A stretch of DNA of 64,000 bases, taken from Oryzihumus leptocrescens. Lineage in GTDB: Bacteria; Actinomycetota; Actinomycetes; Actinomycetales; Dermatophilaceae. The translations under genes were made by a program, and so were the position numbers. Shown here piece after piece: positions 50,791-59,928 of the stretch (positions are counted from its first letter, which is position 1; each line of letters starts with the position of its first letter). Location of the stretch: NCBI RefSeq assembly GCF_006716205.1, contig NZ_VFOQ01000003.1, positions 124,001 to 188,000 of the forward strand. Reading direction: 5' to 3'. Under the pieces are notes generated by a model. The model did not search any database, had not been told where the DNA came from, and saw only the letters and a program-made list of their open reading frames with translations.

Positions 50791-51606
50791 ATGCATCGTC
50801 GTCTCGCCGCCATCCCGCTTGCCCTGACCTCCGTCCTCGCCCTCGCCGCGTGTGGCTCGGGCAGCAGCGCGAAGACCGACACGGCGAGCGGCCTGGCCAA
50901 GGCCGGCGTCATCACGACCTGCACCCACCTGCCCTACCCGCCGTTCCAGTCCGAGCAGGGCGGCAAGGTCGTCGGGTTCGACGTCGACGTGGTCGACCGG
51001 GCGGCGAAGGACCTCGGGGTCAAGCAGGCCTTCCTCGACACCCCGTTCGAGAACTTCAAGACCGGCGCGTTCCTCAACACCCGGCAGTGCGACGTGGCCG
51101 CCGCGGGCATCACGATCACCGACGAGCGCAAGAAGAACGTCGACTTCTCCGAGCCGTACTTCGACGCCACGCAGGCGCTGCTGGTCAAGAAGGGCAGCAG
51201 CATCGCGAACCTCGCCGGCGCCAAGGGGCACAAGATCGGCGCCCAGACCCAGACCACGGGTGAGGAGTTCGCGACGAAGCAGGGGCTGGACCCGGTCTCG
51301 TTCGAGTCCAGCGACGCGCTGCTCAACGGCCTGCGCACCGGCCAGGTCGAGGCCGTCATCACCGACTACCCGGTCGTCGCCGGCTGGCTGAAGAAGCCCG
51401 ACCTGGCCGCCGAGTTCGAGGTCAAGGACAACCTCAACACCAGCGAGCAGTACGGGATCATGGTCCGCAAGGGCAACACCAAGCTCGTCGCCGCGCTGAA
51501 CAAGGCGATCGCGGAGATGAAGGCCGACGGGTCCTACAAGGCCAGCTACGAGAAGTGGATCGGCCCCTACGTCCCGGCCACAACGGCCACTTCGGCCACG
51601 AAGTAG
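50791..51606 (+). CDS. Amino-acid ABC transporter substrate-binding lipoprotein
   Basis: The 271-residue secreted lipoprotein has the lipobox LALAAC and a type II periplasmic fold: [57 protein letters not shown] and [11 protein letters not shown], as in GlnH/HisJ-type binders. A TAACCT box (50779-50784) ends six bases before the ATG. The permease gene follows seven bases after the stop. The amino acid bound cannot be named. Confidence 0.92.
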   Translation: MHRRLAAIPLALTSVLALAACGSGSSAKTDTASGLAKAGVITTCTHLPYPPFQSEQGGKVVGFDVDVVDRAAKDLGVKQAFLDTPFENFKTGAFLNTRQCDVAAAGITITDERKKNVDFSEPYFDATQALLVKKGSSIANLAGAKGHKIGAQTQTTGEEFATKQGLDPVSFESSDALLNGLRTGQVEAVITDYPVVAGWLKKPDLAAEFEVKDNLNTSEQYGIMVRKGNTKLVAALNKAIAEMKADGSYKASYEKWIGPYVPATTATSATK

Positions 51607-51612
51607 CCGGTC

Positions 51613-52407
51613 GTGGCGCTCTCACCCCGCCAGCGACGACGGTGGTCGCGCGGCGCGCAGTATGCCGTGTTCGTCGCCGTGGTCGTGCTGGTCGCGGTCA
51701 AGGCCGACTGGGCGCAGCTGCAGAACCAGTTCGCCCAGGGCGACCTGGCCGGCCAGCTGTTCCCGGACATCATCACCGTCGCGCTGCGCAACACCGTCGT
51801 CTACACCCTCGCCGGGTTCGTCGTCGGCCTGGCGCTCGGCGTGGCCATCGCGCTGATGCGGCTCTCGTCGGTCGGGCCCTACCGGTGGTTCGCCACGGTC
51901 TACGTCGAGCTGTTCCGGGGGCTGCCGGCCGTCATCGTCTTCATCCTCATCGGCGTGGCCATCCCGCTGGCGTTCCCCACGGCCGTCATCCCCGGCGGGA
52001 CCACCGGCAAGGTGGCGCTGGCGCTGGGACTCGTGGCCGCGGCATACATGGCCGAGACGATCCGTGCCGGCATCCAGGCGGTGCCGCGCGGGCAGGTGGA
52101 GGCGGCGCGCTCGCTCGGCTTCAGCCACGCGAAGGCGATGCGCTCGATCGTCATCCCGCAGGCGTTCCGCATCGTCATCCCGCCGATGGCCAACGAGCTC
52201 GTCCTGCTGTTCAAGGACTCCTCGCTGGTGCTGTTCTTCGGCGTGACCATCGCCGAGCGCGAGCTGACCGCGTTCGGGCGCAACCTGGCCAGCGAGAGCG
52301 CCAACTCGACGCCGATCCTGGTGAGCGGGCTGTGCTACCTGCTGCTGACCATCCCGCTGGGCTTCCTCGCCCGGTGGCTCGAGGCGAGGGGAGCCCGGTC
52401 CCGATGA
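51613..52407 (+). CDS. Amino-acid ABC transporter permease
   Basis: The 264-residue permease of the HisM type has about five segments, the family block [16 protein letters not shown] and the coupling loop [14 protein letters not shown]. The GTG follows the binding-protein gene by seven bases. Its stop overlaps the ATPase start (ATGA). A single permease gene suggests a homodimeric channel. Confidence 0.92.
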   Translation: MALSPRQRRRWSRGAQYAVFVAVVVLVAVKADWAQLQNQFAQGDLAGQLFPDIITVALRNTVVYTLAGFVVGLALGVAIALMRLSSVGPYRWFATVYVELFRGLPAVIVFILIGVAIPLAFPTAVIPGGTTGKVALALGLVAAAYMAETIRAGIQAVPRGQVEAARSLGFSHAKAMRSIVIPQAFRIVIPPMANELVLLFKDSSLVLFFGVTIAERELTAFGRNLASESANSTPILVSGLCYLLLTIPLGFLARWLEARGARSR

Positions 52408-53183
52408 GCACCGACACGACACCGGAGATCAGGCTCGCCGGCCTGCGCAAGAGCTTCGGCGACCTCGAGGTGCTGCGCGGCATCGACCTCGAGGTCACCA
52501 AGGGTCAGGTGGTCTGCGTCATCGGGCCGAGCGGGTCGGGCAAGTCCACGCTGCTGCGCTGCGTCAACCTGCTCGAGCAGCCGAGCGCCGGCACGGTCAC
52601 GGTCGGCGGAGTCGAGCTGACCGACCCGGACGCCGACCTCGACCGGGAGCGGCGGCGGATCGGCATGGTGTTCCAGCAGTTCAACCTCTTCGGGCACCTG
52701 TCGGTGCTCGACAACGTCGCCCTGCCGCAGCGGCGGGTCCTCGGCACCGACAGGGCCACCGCCGAGCGGGTCGCTCGCGACAACCTGGCGCGGGTGGGCC
52801 TGGCGGACAAGGCGAGCGCCTTCCCCGCCCAGCTCTCCGGGGGCCAGCAGCAACGGGCGGCCATCGCCCGCGCCCTGGCGATGGGGCCGGAGGTGATGCT
52901 CTTCGACGAGCCGACGTCGGCGCTCGACCCGGAGCTGGTCGGCGACGTGCTGGCGGTCATGCGCTCGCTGGCCGAGGAGGGCATGACGATGCTGGTCGTC
53001 ACCCACGAGATGAGCTTCGCCCGCGAGGTCGCCGACCGGGTGGTGTTCATGGACGGCGGCCACGTGGTCGAGGACGGCCCGGCGCGCCAGGTGATCGGGG
53101 ACCCCCGGCACGAGCGCACCCGCGGGTTCCTGGCCCGCGTGCTCGACCCGGCTGCCGCCCCTCTGGAGGCCGGGGCAGACTGA
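52404..53183 (+). CDS. Amino-acid ABC transporter ATP-binding protein
   Basis: The 259-residue GlnQ-type ATPase has Walker [10 protein letters not shown], signature [15 protein letters not shown], Walker [16 protein letters not shown] and the switch His in [14 protein letters not shown]. The ATG at 52404 overlaps the permease stop. It is the third gene of the amino-acid importer. The flavin oxidoreductase gene starts five bases after it and may be in the same transcript. Confidence 0.94.
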   Translation: MSTDTTPEIRLAGLRKSFGDLEVLRGIDLEVTKGQVVCVIGPSGSGKSTLLRCVNLLEQPSAGTVTVGGVELTDPDADLDRERRRIGMVFQQFNLFGHLSVLDNVALPQRRVLGTDRATAERVARDNLARVGLADKASAFPAQLSGGQQQRAAIARALAMGPEVMLFDEPTSALDPELVGDVLAVMRSLAEEGMTMLVVTHEMSFAREVADRVVFMDGGHVVEDGPARQVIGDPRHERTRGFLARVLDPAAAPLEAGAD

Positions 53184-53188
53184 GCCGC

Positions 53189-54073
53189 ATGCGATTCGGC
53201 CTGACCATCCTGCCCGAGCACCGCTGGAGCGACGCCGCGCCGATGTGGCGGCAGGCCGACGAGTGGGGCTTCGACCACGCCTGGACCTATGACCACCTCA
53301 CGTGGGCGGGGCTGCCGGACGAGCCGTGGTTCGGCACCACGCCGACGCTGACCGCGGCGGCGATGGTCACCGAGCGGGTCCGGCTGGGCACGTTCGTGGC
53401 CTCGCCGAACTACCGCCACCCGGTGACGTTCATGCGCGACCTGCTCGCCCTCGACGACGTCTCCGGCGGGCGGGTCATCGCCGGCCTGGGCACCGGCGGT
53501 GACCTCGACTCGCGCCTCCTCGGCGACCCGGGGCTGAGCGTGAGGCAGCGGGTCGACCGGTTCGAGGAGTTCGTGACCCTGCTCGACCGGGTGCTGACCG
53601 AGGACCACGTCGACCACGACGGGGAGTTCTTCCGGGCGCAGGACGCCCGCACGCTGCCCGGGTGCGTGCAGCAGCCGCGGATCCCGTTCGTCATGGCCGC
53701 CAACGGCCCGCGCTCACTGCGGCTGGCGGCGCGGTTCGGCGCCGGGTGGGTCACCACCGGCCCGAAGGTGGACGCGCTGGAGGAGTGGTTCACCGCCGTG
53801 GGTGCCCTCTCGGAGCGGCTCACGCAGACCCTGGCCGACGCCGGACGCGACGGCGAGGGCTTCGAGCGCTACCTCAACCTCGACTCCTCGCCGCAGTTCT
53901 CGATGGAGAGCGTCGGTGCGTTCGAGGACCTGGTCGGGCGGGCGGCCGAGCTCGGCTTCACCGACGTGATCAGCCACTGGCCGCGGCCCGAGGGCGTGTA
54001 TGCCGGTCGGCGTGAGGTCCTGGAGCAGGTCGCCACCGAGGTCGTCCCCCGCCTCCGCGCCGACCTGCCCTGA
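53189..54073 (+). CDS. LLM-class flavin-dependent oxidoreductase
   Basis: The 294-residue TIM-barrel protein of the luciferase-like/F420-dependent family has the N-terminal FGLTILPEHRW, VTERVRLGTFVASPNYRHP and the flavin-binding GGRVIAGLGTGGDLDS block. Either FMN or F420 could be the cofactor. The ATG lies seven bases after CAGACT and five after the ATPase stop. The reaction is unknown. A long hairpin follows. Confidence 0.85.
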   Translation: MRFGLTILPEHRWSDAAPMWRQADEWGFDHAWTYDHLTWAGLPDEPWFGTTPTLTAAAMVTERVRLGTFVASPNYRHPVTFMRDLLALDDVSGGRVIAGLGTGGDLDSRLLGDPGLSVRQRVDRFEEFVTLLDRVLTEDHVDHDGEFFRAQDARTLPGCVQQPRIPFVMAANGPRSLRLAARFGAGWVTTGPKVDALEEWFTAVGALSERLTQTLADAGRDGEGFERYLNLDSSPQFSMESVGAFEDLVGRAAELGFTDVISHWPRPEGVYAGRREVLEQVATEVVPRLRADLP

Positions 54074-54088
54074 CGTCACCTTCACTCA

Positions 54089-54156
54089 CCCGCCGAGAGG
54101 GACGTTTCTCGGGGTTGGGGACGCCCCAAACCCCGAGAAACGTCCCTCTCGGCGGG
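54089..54156. terminator. Very long near-perfect hairpin between convergent genes
   Basis: The left arm of 32 bases (54089-54120, beginning CCCGCCGAGAGGGACG) pairs with the 33-base right arm (54124-54156) with one unpaired base and a three-base loop ACG. It is far longer than a normal terminator. It lies 15 bases after the LLM gene and 17 bases before the rskA stop, so it serves both. Its base sequence differs from the 42.5 and 48.4 kb elements. Confidence 0.8.
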
Positions 54157-54173
54157 AGGAAACGGCGGTCGCG

Positions 54174-55016
54174 TCAGGCGAAGGGGAACAGCGCGATCGG
54201 GGGTGTGGTCGGACTCGTGGAGCCACCGGCGGGCTCCACCGTGATGCCGGCCCCGACCGCCTGGGCGGCGTCGCCGTCGAGCACCATGCTCACCTGCTTC
54301 TGGCTGCCCTCGGGCATGAGGCCGGCCCTGACCATGGTCCCGTCCTTGTGCTGGAGCCACACCTCGTAGACGTGGCCGGCCGGTGCGGCGGGCATGTTGT
54401 CGGCGATGATGACCGCCTTGCCCAGGCTCGGGGAGCGCACGATGGTCGCGCGGGCCCCGCCGAGGGTCTTGCCGAAACGCTGGGCGTCGGCGGATGCCAG
54501 GACACGCTGGGTGAGGTCGAGCGGCGTGCTGGACTGCTGCCACGGCTGCCACACCACGGCCAGGGCGAGCAGGGCCGCGGCGGCGACCCCGATCAGCCAC
54601 CGGGCCGGCGTGGCGAGGCGGCGGGTCCGCCGTTGGGCGAGCTCGTCGGGGGCGGCGGAGGCAGCCGGGGCGTCCGGCGCCGGGTTGACCGGCTCCTTGG
54701 CCTCGGACACCGGCGCCTCGGGCGCCGGCACCACCACCACGGCGGGCTCGGCGAGCTGGAGGGCACCCTCGGGCCTGTCGACGACCGGCGGCAGGGGCCG
54801 CACGGAGGAGATGTCCCGCAGCACGGCGGCGCGCAGGGATGGCGGAGGGGTGACCTCGGTCAGGCCGGCGAGCTCGCCGGCCGCGGCGCGCAGGGTCGCG
54901 ACCTCGTCGCGGCACTGGCTGCACACCGCGAGGTGCTGCTCGAACGCGACCCGCTCCTCGCCCTCGACCGCGTCGACGGCGTAGGCGCCGGACAGGCCGT
55001 GGATGTCGTCGTTCAT
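54174..55016 (-). CDS. rskA: Anti-sigma-K factor RskA
   Basis: The 280-residue membrane anti-sigma factor has a cytosolic zinc-binding N-terminus (His28, Cys32, Cys35, in HLAVCSQC), an Ala/Pro-rich linker, one membrane helix (about residues 138-157) and an extracellular domain of the RskA type (TLGGARATIVRSPSLGKAVI). It holds SigK inactive until cut by proteases. The ATG overlaps the sigK stop by four bases. Confidence 0.92.
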   Translation of the reverse strand: MNDDIHGLSGAYAVDAVEGEERVAFEQHLAVCSQCRDEVATLRAAAGELAGLTEVTPPPSLRAAVLRDISSVRPLPPVVDRPEGALQLAEPAVVVVPAPEAPVSEAKEPVNPAPDAPAASAAPDELAQRRTRRLATPARWLIGVAAAALLALAVVWQPWQQSSTPLDLTQRVLASADAQRFGKTLGGARATIVRSPSLGKAVIIADNMPAAPAGHVYEVWLQHKDGTMVRAGLMPEGSQKQVSMVLDGDAAQAVGAGITVEPAGGSTSPTTPPIALFPFA

Positions 55017-55642
55017 GACTCGAGTCCTAGCGTGTCGCGCAGACGGATCAGGCCATCGCGGATGCGGGTCTTGGCCGTGCCGACAGGTAGTTCCAGCATG
55101 GCTGCCACCTCCCGATGTGTGTAGCCCCCGAAGTAGGCCAGCTCGAGCGCCCCGCGCTGGGCCTCGGTGAGCGTGTCCAGTGCCCGGCGCACCCGTTGGG
55201 CGTCCAGGCGGCGATGAGCCTCCTCGCTCGTGGCGTCGTAGGCCGGGGACTGGTTCCGGGCCTCGTACGCCGCGTCGCGTCGTCCCGCCGCCTCGGCCGA
55301 CCGGACCCGGTCGACCGCCTTCCGGTGGGCGATGGTGAGCATCCAGGACAGGGCCGACCCGCGGTCGGCATCGAACCGGGCGCTCATCCGCCAGATCTCC
55401 AGGAACACGTCCTGGGTGACCTCCTCGGCCTGCGCGCGGTCGCGGACCACGCGCAGGACGAGGCCGAACAGGCGGGAGGAGGTCGCGTCATACAGCCGGG
55501 TGAAGGCCTGCTCGTCCCCGAGCGAGCAGCCCTTGAGCAGCTCCGCGAGCTCGGTGGGCCGGGCGTCGCCCGGGCCGCCGGAGGGCACACCCGTCCCCCC
55601 GAGCGACGGATCGACCGGAGGGACCAGTGCCATGCGGACCAT
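55013..55642 (-). CDS. sigK: ECF sigma factor SigK
   Basis: The 209-residue extracytoplasmic sigma factor has region 2 (LVLRVVRDRAQAEEVTQDVF, then LEIWRMSARFD) and region 4 (GALELAYFGGYTHREVAAML, then PVGTAKTRIRDGL). It follows the fasciclin gene by 24 bases and overlaps rskA. No SigK-like box lies just before its own start, so it is probably read from the promoter ahead of the fasciclin gene, giving positive feedback. The start could also be ATG 55633. Confidence 0.93.
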   Translation of the reverse strand: MVRMALVPPVDPSLGGTGVPSGGPGDARPTELAELLKGCSLGDEQAFTRLYDATSSRLFGLVLRVVRDRAQAEEVTQDVFLEIWRMSARFDADRGSALSWMLTIAHRKAVDRVRSAEAAGRRDAAYEARNQSPAYDATSEEAHRRLDAQRVRRALDTLTEAQRGALELAYFGGYTHREVAAMLELPVGTAKTRIRDGLIRLRDTLGLES

Positions 55643-55666
55643 GATGCTCTACCCGGGCAAATCCGC

Positions 55667-56317
55667 TCAGGCCTTGGGGACCAGGACGTTGTCGATGATG
55701 TAGACGGTGGCGTTGGCCGTCGGCACGTTGCCGCAGATGACCTTGGCGTTGCCGTCCACGGTGAAGTCCTGCCCGGAGCCGGCCACGGTGATCGATCCGC
55801 CGCCGAGGGTCTTGTGGGTGCCCGCGAGCTGCTCGGGGGTGAGCTTGCCGGCCACGACGTGGTTGGTCAGCACCTTGGTCAGCAGGCCCTTGGGGTCGGC
55901 CATCGCCTTGTTGAGGGTGGCCTTGTCGAGCTTGCCGAAGGCGTCGTTGGTCGGGGCGAAGACGGTGATGCCCTGGGCCGAGTTCAGCGTGTCGACCAGG
56001 CCGGCCTGCTTGACCGCGGTGACCAGGGTGGACAGCAGCGGGTTGTTGCTCGCGGCGGTGGCGACCGGGTCGGTGGCCATGCCGTTGAAGCTGCCCTTGC
56101 CGTCCTTCGGCACCGCCGAGCAGCTGGCGCCGAAGACCATGGCCGAGGCGTCGCTGGACGACGACATCGTGTCCGAGGGGCTCGAGGTCATCGAGTCGGA
56201 GGACGTCGAGGACGAGGAGCTGCTGGCAGCGTCGGTGCCGCTGTTGCCACAGGCTGCCAGGCCGAGCGGGAGGGCGAGGGCGAGGCCGGCGATGGCGCCG
56301 GCGTGACGGATCTTCAT
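55667..56317 (-). CDS. Fasciclin-domain lipoprotein (MPT83-like)
   Basis: The 216-residue secreted lipoprotein has the lipobox LGLAAC, a Ser-rich linker and one fasciclin domain: VTAVKQAGLVDTLNSAQGIT, VFAPTNDAF, LTNHVVAGKL and VYIIDNVLVPKA. In M. tuberculosis the related MPT83/MPT70 are SigK targets. AAGGAG precedes the ATG. A SigK-type promoter lies at 56359-56385. It is followed by sigK. Confidence 0.92.
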   Translation of the reverse strand: MKIRHAGAIAGLALALPLGLAACGNSGTDAASSSSSSTSSDSMTSSPSDTMSSSSDASAMVFGASCSAVPKDGKGSFNGMATDPVATAASNNPLLSTLVTAVKQAGLVDTLNSAQGITVFAPTNDAFGKLDKATLNKAMADPKGLLTKVLTNHVVAGKLTPEQLAGTHKTLGGGSITVAGSGQDFTVDGNAKVICGNVPTANATVYIIDNVLVPKA

Positions 56318-56358
56318 GACGAGGTCTCCTTGAGGCTGGTGTCCTGCTTGCACCGGTA

Positions 56359-56385
56359 GTTCGGTGCTGACCTGCGGTTGGATTG
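56359..56385 (-). promoter_or_regulatory. SigK-type promoter of the fasciclin-sigK-rskA operon
   Basis: On the minus strand, CAATCC (56385-56380), a 15-base spacer and CCGAAC (56364-56359) match the mycobacterial SigK promoter CCATCC-N15/16-CCGAAT with one mismatch in each box. It lies about 42 bases before the start codon. Confidence 0.75.
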
Positions 56386-56422
56386 GTTTGATTCGCAAGA
56401 GTTTTCAGCGATCTGGTCGTGC

Positions 56423-57967
56423 TCAGCCGACCAGGACGATGACTTCCTGGATGCCGCTGGAACCGCTCGGGAACGGCGTGGCACGCTGGTCGGTCTGCAC
56501 CGCACCGGTGCGGTCGACGGCGCGGGCGCGCAGCTGGTGACGGCCGGAGGTGGCCTTCCACGGCAGGTACCACTGGCGCCAGTAGTCGAGGCCCACGTCG
56601 GGGCCGAGGGTGGCCTTCTGCCACGGGCCGCCGTCGATGCTGACCTCGACCCCGGCGACCCCGCGGTGCTGCGCCCAGGCGACGCCGCCGATGGCGGTGG
56701 TGCCGGCCTGGATGGTCGACAGCGGTCGCGGGGCGTCGATGCGGGCCGAGGTCTTGATCGGTGCGTCGGTCGCCCACTTGCGGCGGGTCCAGTACGCCTG
56801 GTCCTTCGCATACGTGGTGGCCGTCAGCGTCGTCAGCCACTTGGTGGCACCGACGAAGCCGTACAGCCCCGGGGTGACGAGCCGGGCCGGGAAGCCGTGC
56901 TTGTCCGGCAGCGGCTTGCCGTTCATCCCGACCGCCACGAGCGCGTCGCGGCCGTCGCGGACGACCTTCATCGGGGTGCCGATGGTGAACCCGTCGACCG
57001 CGGTGCTCAGCAGCTGGTCCGCGTCGGCGTGGACGCCGGCCCGCTCGAGCAGGTCGGCCAGGCGCACGCCGAGCCAGCGGGCCGCCCCGACGTAGCCGCC
57101 GCCGACCTCGTTGCTGACGCACGTCATGGTGATGTCGCGCTCGATGAGGGGCATCGCGAGCAGGTCGCGGTAGCTGAAGGTCAGCTCGTGGTCGACCATC
57201 CCGGTGATGCGCAGCCGCCAGCGGTCGGCGCTCACCCGGGGCACGACGAGGTTGGTGTCGACCCGGTAGAACGCGGCGTTGGAGGTGCGCAGGGGCGAGA
57301 TGCCGTCGACCCTGGCCTCGAGCCCGGCGGGGAAGGCGGGTGCGGGGTCGCGCGGCGCGGGCAGGGTGGTGACCCCGGTGTCGCCGGAGGAGGCCAGCTT
57401 CTGGCCCAGGGTTGCGACGCCGACGGCACCCACCGCCACCCCGGTCGCGCCGAGGAGGAAGCTGCGCCGGCTGTCGCCGGCCGTGGGGTATGCCGTGAGG
57501 GCCAGTCCGGCGCGGCGCGCACCGCCGGCGATGAGCCGGAAGAGCAGCGCGAGCACCCCCAGCCCGACCACCGCGGCGGTCGCGCCCGGGAGCGCGTCCG
57601 CCGGGGCGGCCACGGGACGGGTCAGGGCGGCGGCGGTGGCCAGGGCGGCAAGCACCACGACGAAGGTCACGGCGACGGCGGGACGGCGCCGGCCCAGCAC
57701 GCCCGCCGCCGCCGCGAGCAGGAGGGTCACGAGGGTGACGCTGCCCAGCAGGATCGGCTTGTCGTTGGTCCCGAAGTGGGCGACCGCCCACTCCTTGACC
57801 GGGGTGGGGGTCGCGTCGATGACGGTCGAGCCGACCGCCAGCACCGGTGAGGCCGCCGGGTTGGTGAGGCCGGCCACCAGGTGCCCGGCCGCGATACCCG
57901 CCACGGCGGCGAGCACGCCGGTGACGGCGTGGCGCCACGAGGCGCTGACTGCGGTGCGGATCCCCAT
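56423..57967 (-). CDS. Membrane molybdopterin-dependent oxidoreductase (sulfite-oxidase type)
   Basis: The 514-residue protein has an N-terminal part of about four to five membrane segments (residues 15-170) followed by the sulfite-oxidase-like molybdenum domain. Cys283, in MTCVSNEVGGGYVGAARW, is the likely molybdenum ligand, and a C-terminal Mo-co dimerisation domain holds the WAQHRGVAGVEVSIDGG block. Related enzymes repair oxidised methionine in the envelope or act on other sulfoxides or nitrate; the substrate is unknown. A SigK-type promoter lies just upstream, so it is probably in the SigK regulon. Confidence 0.88.
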   Translation of the reverse strand: MGIRTAVSASWRHAVTGVLAAVAGIAAGHLVAGLTNPAASPVLAVGSTVIDATPTPVKEWAVAHFGTNDKPILLGSVTLVTLLLAAAAGVLGRRRPAVAVTFVVVLAALATAAALTRPVAAPADALPGATAAVVGLGVLALLFRLIAGGARRAGLALTAYPTAGDSRRSFLLGATGVAVGAVGVATLGQKLASSGDTGVTTLPAPRDPAPAFPAGLEARVDGISPLRTSNAAFYRVDTNLVVPRVSADRWRLRITGMVDHELTFSYRDLLAMPLIERDITMTCVSNEVGGGYVGAARWLGVRLADLLERAGVHADADQLLSTAVDGFTIGTPMKVVRDGRDALVAVGMNGKPLPDKHGFPARLVTPGLYGFVGATKWLTTLTATTYAKDQAYWTRRKWATDAPIKTSARIDAPRPLSTIQAGTTAIGGVAWAQHRGVAGVEVSIDGGPWQKATLGPDVGLDYWRQWYLPWKATSGRHQLRARAVDRTGAVQTDQRATPFPSGSSGIQEVIVLVG

Positions 57968-57974
57968 GCCTGGT

Positions 57975-58001
57975 CTTCGGTGCCCGGCCCCGTCCGGATG
58001 G
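57975..58001 (-). promoter_or_regulatory. SigK-type promoter of the molybdenum oxidoreductase gene
   Basis: On the minus strand, CCATCC (58001-57996), a 15-base spacer and CCGAAG (57980-57975) match the SigK promoter. The -35 is perfect and the -10 differs only in its last base. The start codon is seven bases downstream of the -10, so the mRNA is leaderless. Confidence 0.8.
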
Positions 58002-58031
58002 GTCCGGACCCGATCGCCTACCGTGGGAGGC

Positions 58032-58259
58032 GTGAGCGAACCGTCCCGCCGCCGTGCGCGCCGCGCGCCCAAGATCGGCCCGTTCCTGCTGACCGGCGGC
58101 CTGCTCGGACTGGCCGCCGGGCTGGTCATCAGCGCGGTCGGGCCGGCCACCGACCGTTACGGGGCGATGGGCGAGCTGGGCTTCCTCGGCCTGGGTTGCG
58201 CCGCGCTGGGCGTGCTGCTCGGCGGGATCGTCTTCGTCCTGCTCGACCGACGCGCCTGA
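58032..58259 (+). CDS. Small two-segment membrane protein upstream of purF
   Basis: The 75-residue protein has a basic N-terminus (SRRRARRAPK) and two hydrophobic segments, LLTGGLLGLAAGLVISAVG and LGLGCAALGVLLGGIVFVLL. TACCGT (58019-58024) ends seven bases before the GTG, a leaderless start. It lies between the divergent SigK-regulated gene and purF. Similar short membrane proteins sit beside purF in other actinobacteria. The function is unknown. Confidence 0.72.
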   Translation: MSEPSRRRARRAPKIGPFLLTGGLLGLAAGLVISAVGPATDRYGAMGELGFLGLGCAALGVLLGGIVFVLLDRRA

Positions 58260-58289
58260 GCTCCCGGACCGCTGTGCGAGACTGAGCCC

Positions 58290-59873
58290 GTGGCACGCGG
58301 TGACGGGCACTTGTCCCACGACCTCCTCCCCGGCGAAAAGGGCCCGCAGGACGCCTGCGGCGTCTTCGGTGTCTGGGCGCCCGGCGAGGACGTCGCCAAG
58401 CTGACCTACTTCGGGCTCTACGCGCTGCAGCACCGCGGGCAGGAGTCGGCCGGCATCGCGACCAGCGACGGCAAGCGCGTGCTGGTCTACAAGGACATGG
58501 GCCTGGTCTCCCAGGTCTTCGACGAGACGAGCCTCGGGTCCCTCAAGGGGCACCTCGCGGTCGGGCACTGCCGCTACTCCACCACCGGCGGCAGCACGTG
58601 GGAGAACGCCCAGCCGACTCTCGGCGGCACCGACCAGGGCACGGTGGCGCTGGCCCACAACGGCAACCTCATCAACTCCGCCGAGCTGCGCGACCTGCTG
58701 CAGGAGCGCAGCGGGCAGGGCTTCTCCGGCCACCTCGGCGGCGAGCTGCGCCGGGGCAACACCACCGACACCGCGCTCGTCACCGCCCTGCTCACCGACG
58801 ACCCCGACCGCAGCCTGGAGGCGGCCGCGCTGGACGTCCTGCCGCGCCTGCGCGGTGCGTTCTGCTTCGTCTTCATGGACGAGCAGACGCTGTATGCCGC
58901 CCGCGACCCCCAGGGCATCCGCCCCCTCGTCCTCGGCCGCCTCGAGCGCGGCTGGGTGGTCGCCTCCGAGACCGCGGCGCTCGACATCGTCGGCGCCAGC
59001 GTGATCCGCGAGGTCGAGCCCGGCGAGCTGATCACCATCGACGCCGAGGGTCTGCGCTCGCGCCGGTTCGCCGAGCCCGAGCCCAAGGGCTGCGTCTTCG
59101 AGTACGTCTACCTGGCCCGCCCGGACACCACGATCAACGGCCGCGGCGTGCACGAGGCCCGGGTCGAGATGGGCCGGCAGCTGGCCCGGGAGCACCCGGT
59201 CGAGGCCGACATGGTCATGCCCACGCCCGAGTCCGGCACGCCGGCGGCGATCGGCTACGCCCAGGAGTCCGGCATCCCCTACGGCCAGGGCCTGGTCAAG
59301 AACTCCTACGTCGGGCGCACCTTCATCGCGCCGAGCCAGACGATCCGCCAGCTCGGCATCCGGCTCAAGCTCAACCCGCTGCGCGAGGTCATCCGTGGCA
59401 AGCGCCTGGTCGTCGTCGACGACTCGATCGTGCGCGGCAACACCCAGCGGGCGCTGGTGCGGATGCTGCGCGAGGCCGGCGCCGCCGAGGTGCACGTGCG
59501 CATCTCCAGCCCGCCGGTGCGCTGGCCCTGCTTCTACGGCATCGACTTCGCCACCCGGGCCGAGCTCATCGCCACCGGTCTCGGCGTCGAGGAGATCCGC
59601 GCCAGCATCGGCGCCGACAGCCTCGGCTACATCAGCGAGGACGGGATGATCGGCGCCACGGACCAGCCCCGCGAGCGGCTGTGCACGGCCTGCTTCACCG
59701 GGGTCTACCCCGTGGAGCTGCCCTCTCAGGACCGCCTCGGCAAGGGCCTGCTGGAGCTGGAGCTGCCCATCGCGACCGGGCAGGTCGAGGCCTCCGACGC
59801 CGGCACGGTCGACGTCGAGGGCGTCAGCACCGGCGTCGGCGGCGGCGCCTCCGACTCCCTGTCCCGCCCCTGA
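58290..59873 (+). CDS. purF: Amidophosphoribosyltransferase PurF
   Basis: The 527-residue enzyme makes phosphoribosylamine from PRPP and glutamine, the first step of purine synthesis. It has a propeptide of 22 residues; the catalytic Cys23 begins CGVFGVWAPGED after processing. The PRPP motif VVVDDSIVRGNT is intact. Four Cys placed as in the Bacillus-type [4Fe-4S] form (in KGCVFEY, PCFYGID and LCTACFTG) suggest the same cluster. The C-terminal 40 residues are an acidic extension. purM follows. Confidence 0.96.
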   Translation: MARGDGHLSHDLLPGEKGPQDACGVFGVWAPGEDVAKLTYFGLYALQHRGQESAGIATSDGKRVLVYKDMGLVSQVFDETSLGSLKGHLAVGHCRYSTTGGSTWENAQPTLGGTDQGTVALAHNGNLINSAELRDLLQERSGQGFSGHLGGELRRGNTTDTALVTALLTDDPDRSLEAAALDVLPRLRGAFCFVFMDEQTLYAARDPQGIRPLVLGRLERGWVVASETAALDIVGASVIREVEPGELITIDAEGLRSRRFAEPEPKGCVFEYVYLARPDTTINGRGVHEARVEMGRQLAREHPVEADMVMPTPESGTPAAIGYAQESGIPYGQGLVKNSYVGRTFIAPSQTIRQLGIRLKLNPLREVIRGKRLVVVDDSIVRGNTQRALVRMLREAGAAEVHVRISSPPVRWPCFYGIDFATRAELIATGLGVEEIRASIGADSLGYISEDGMIGATDQPRERLCTACFTGVYPVELPSQDRLGKGLLELELPIATGQVEASDAGTVDVEGVSTGVGGGASDSLSRP

Positions 59874-59928
59874 CCGGCACGACCCGACCGCACCCGGCCA
59901 CACGGCATACCGGAGGACCGATCCCGTC

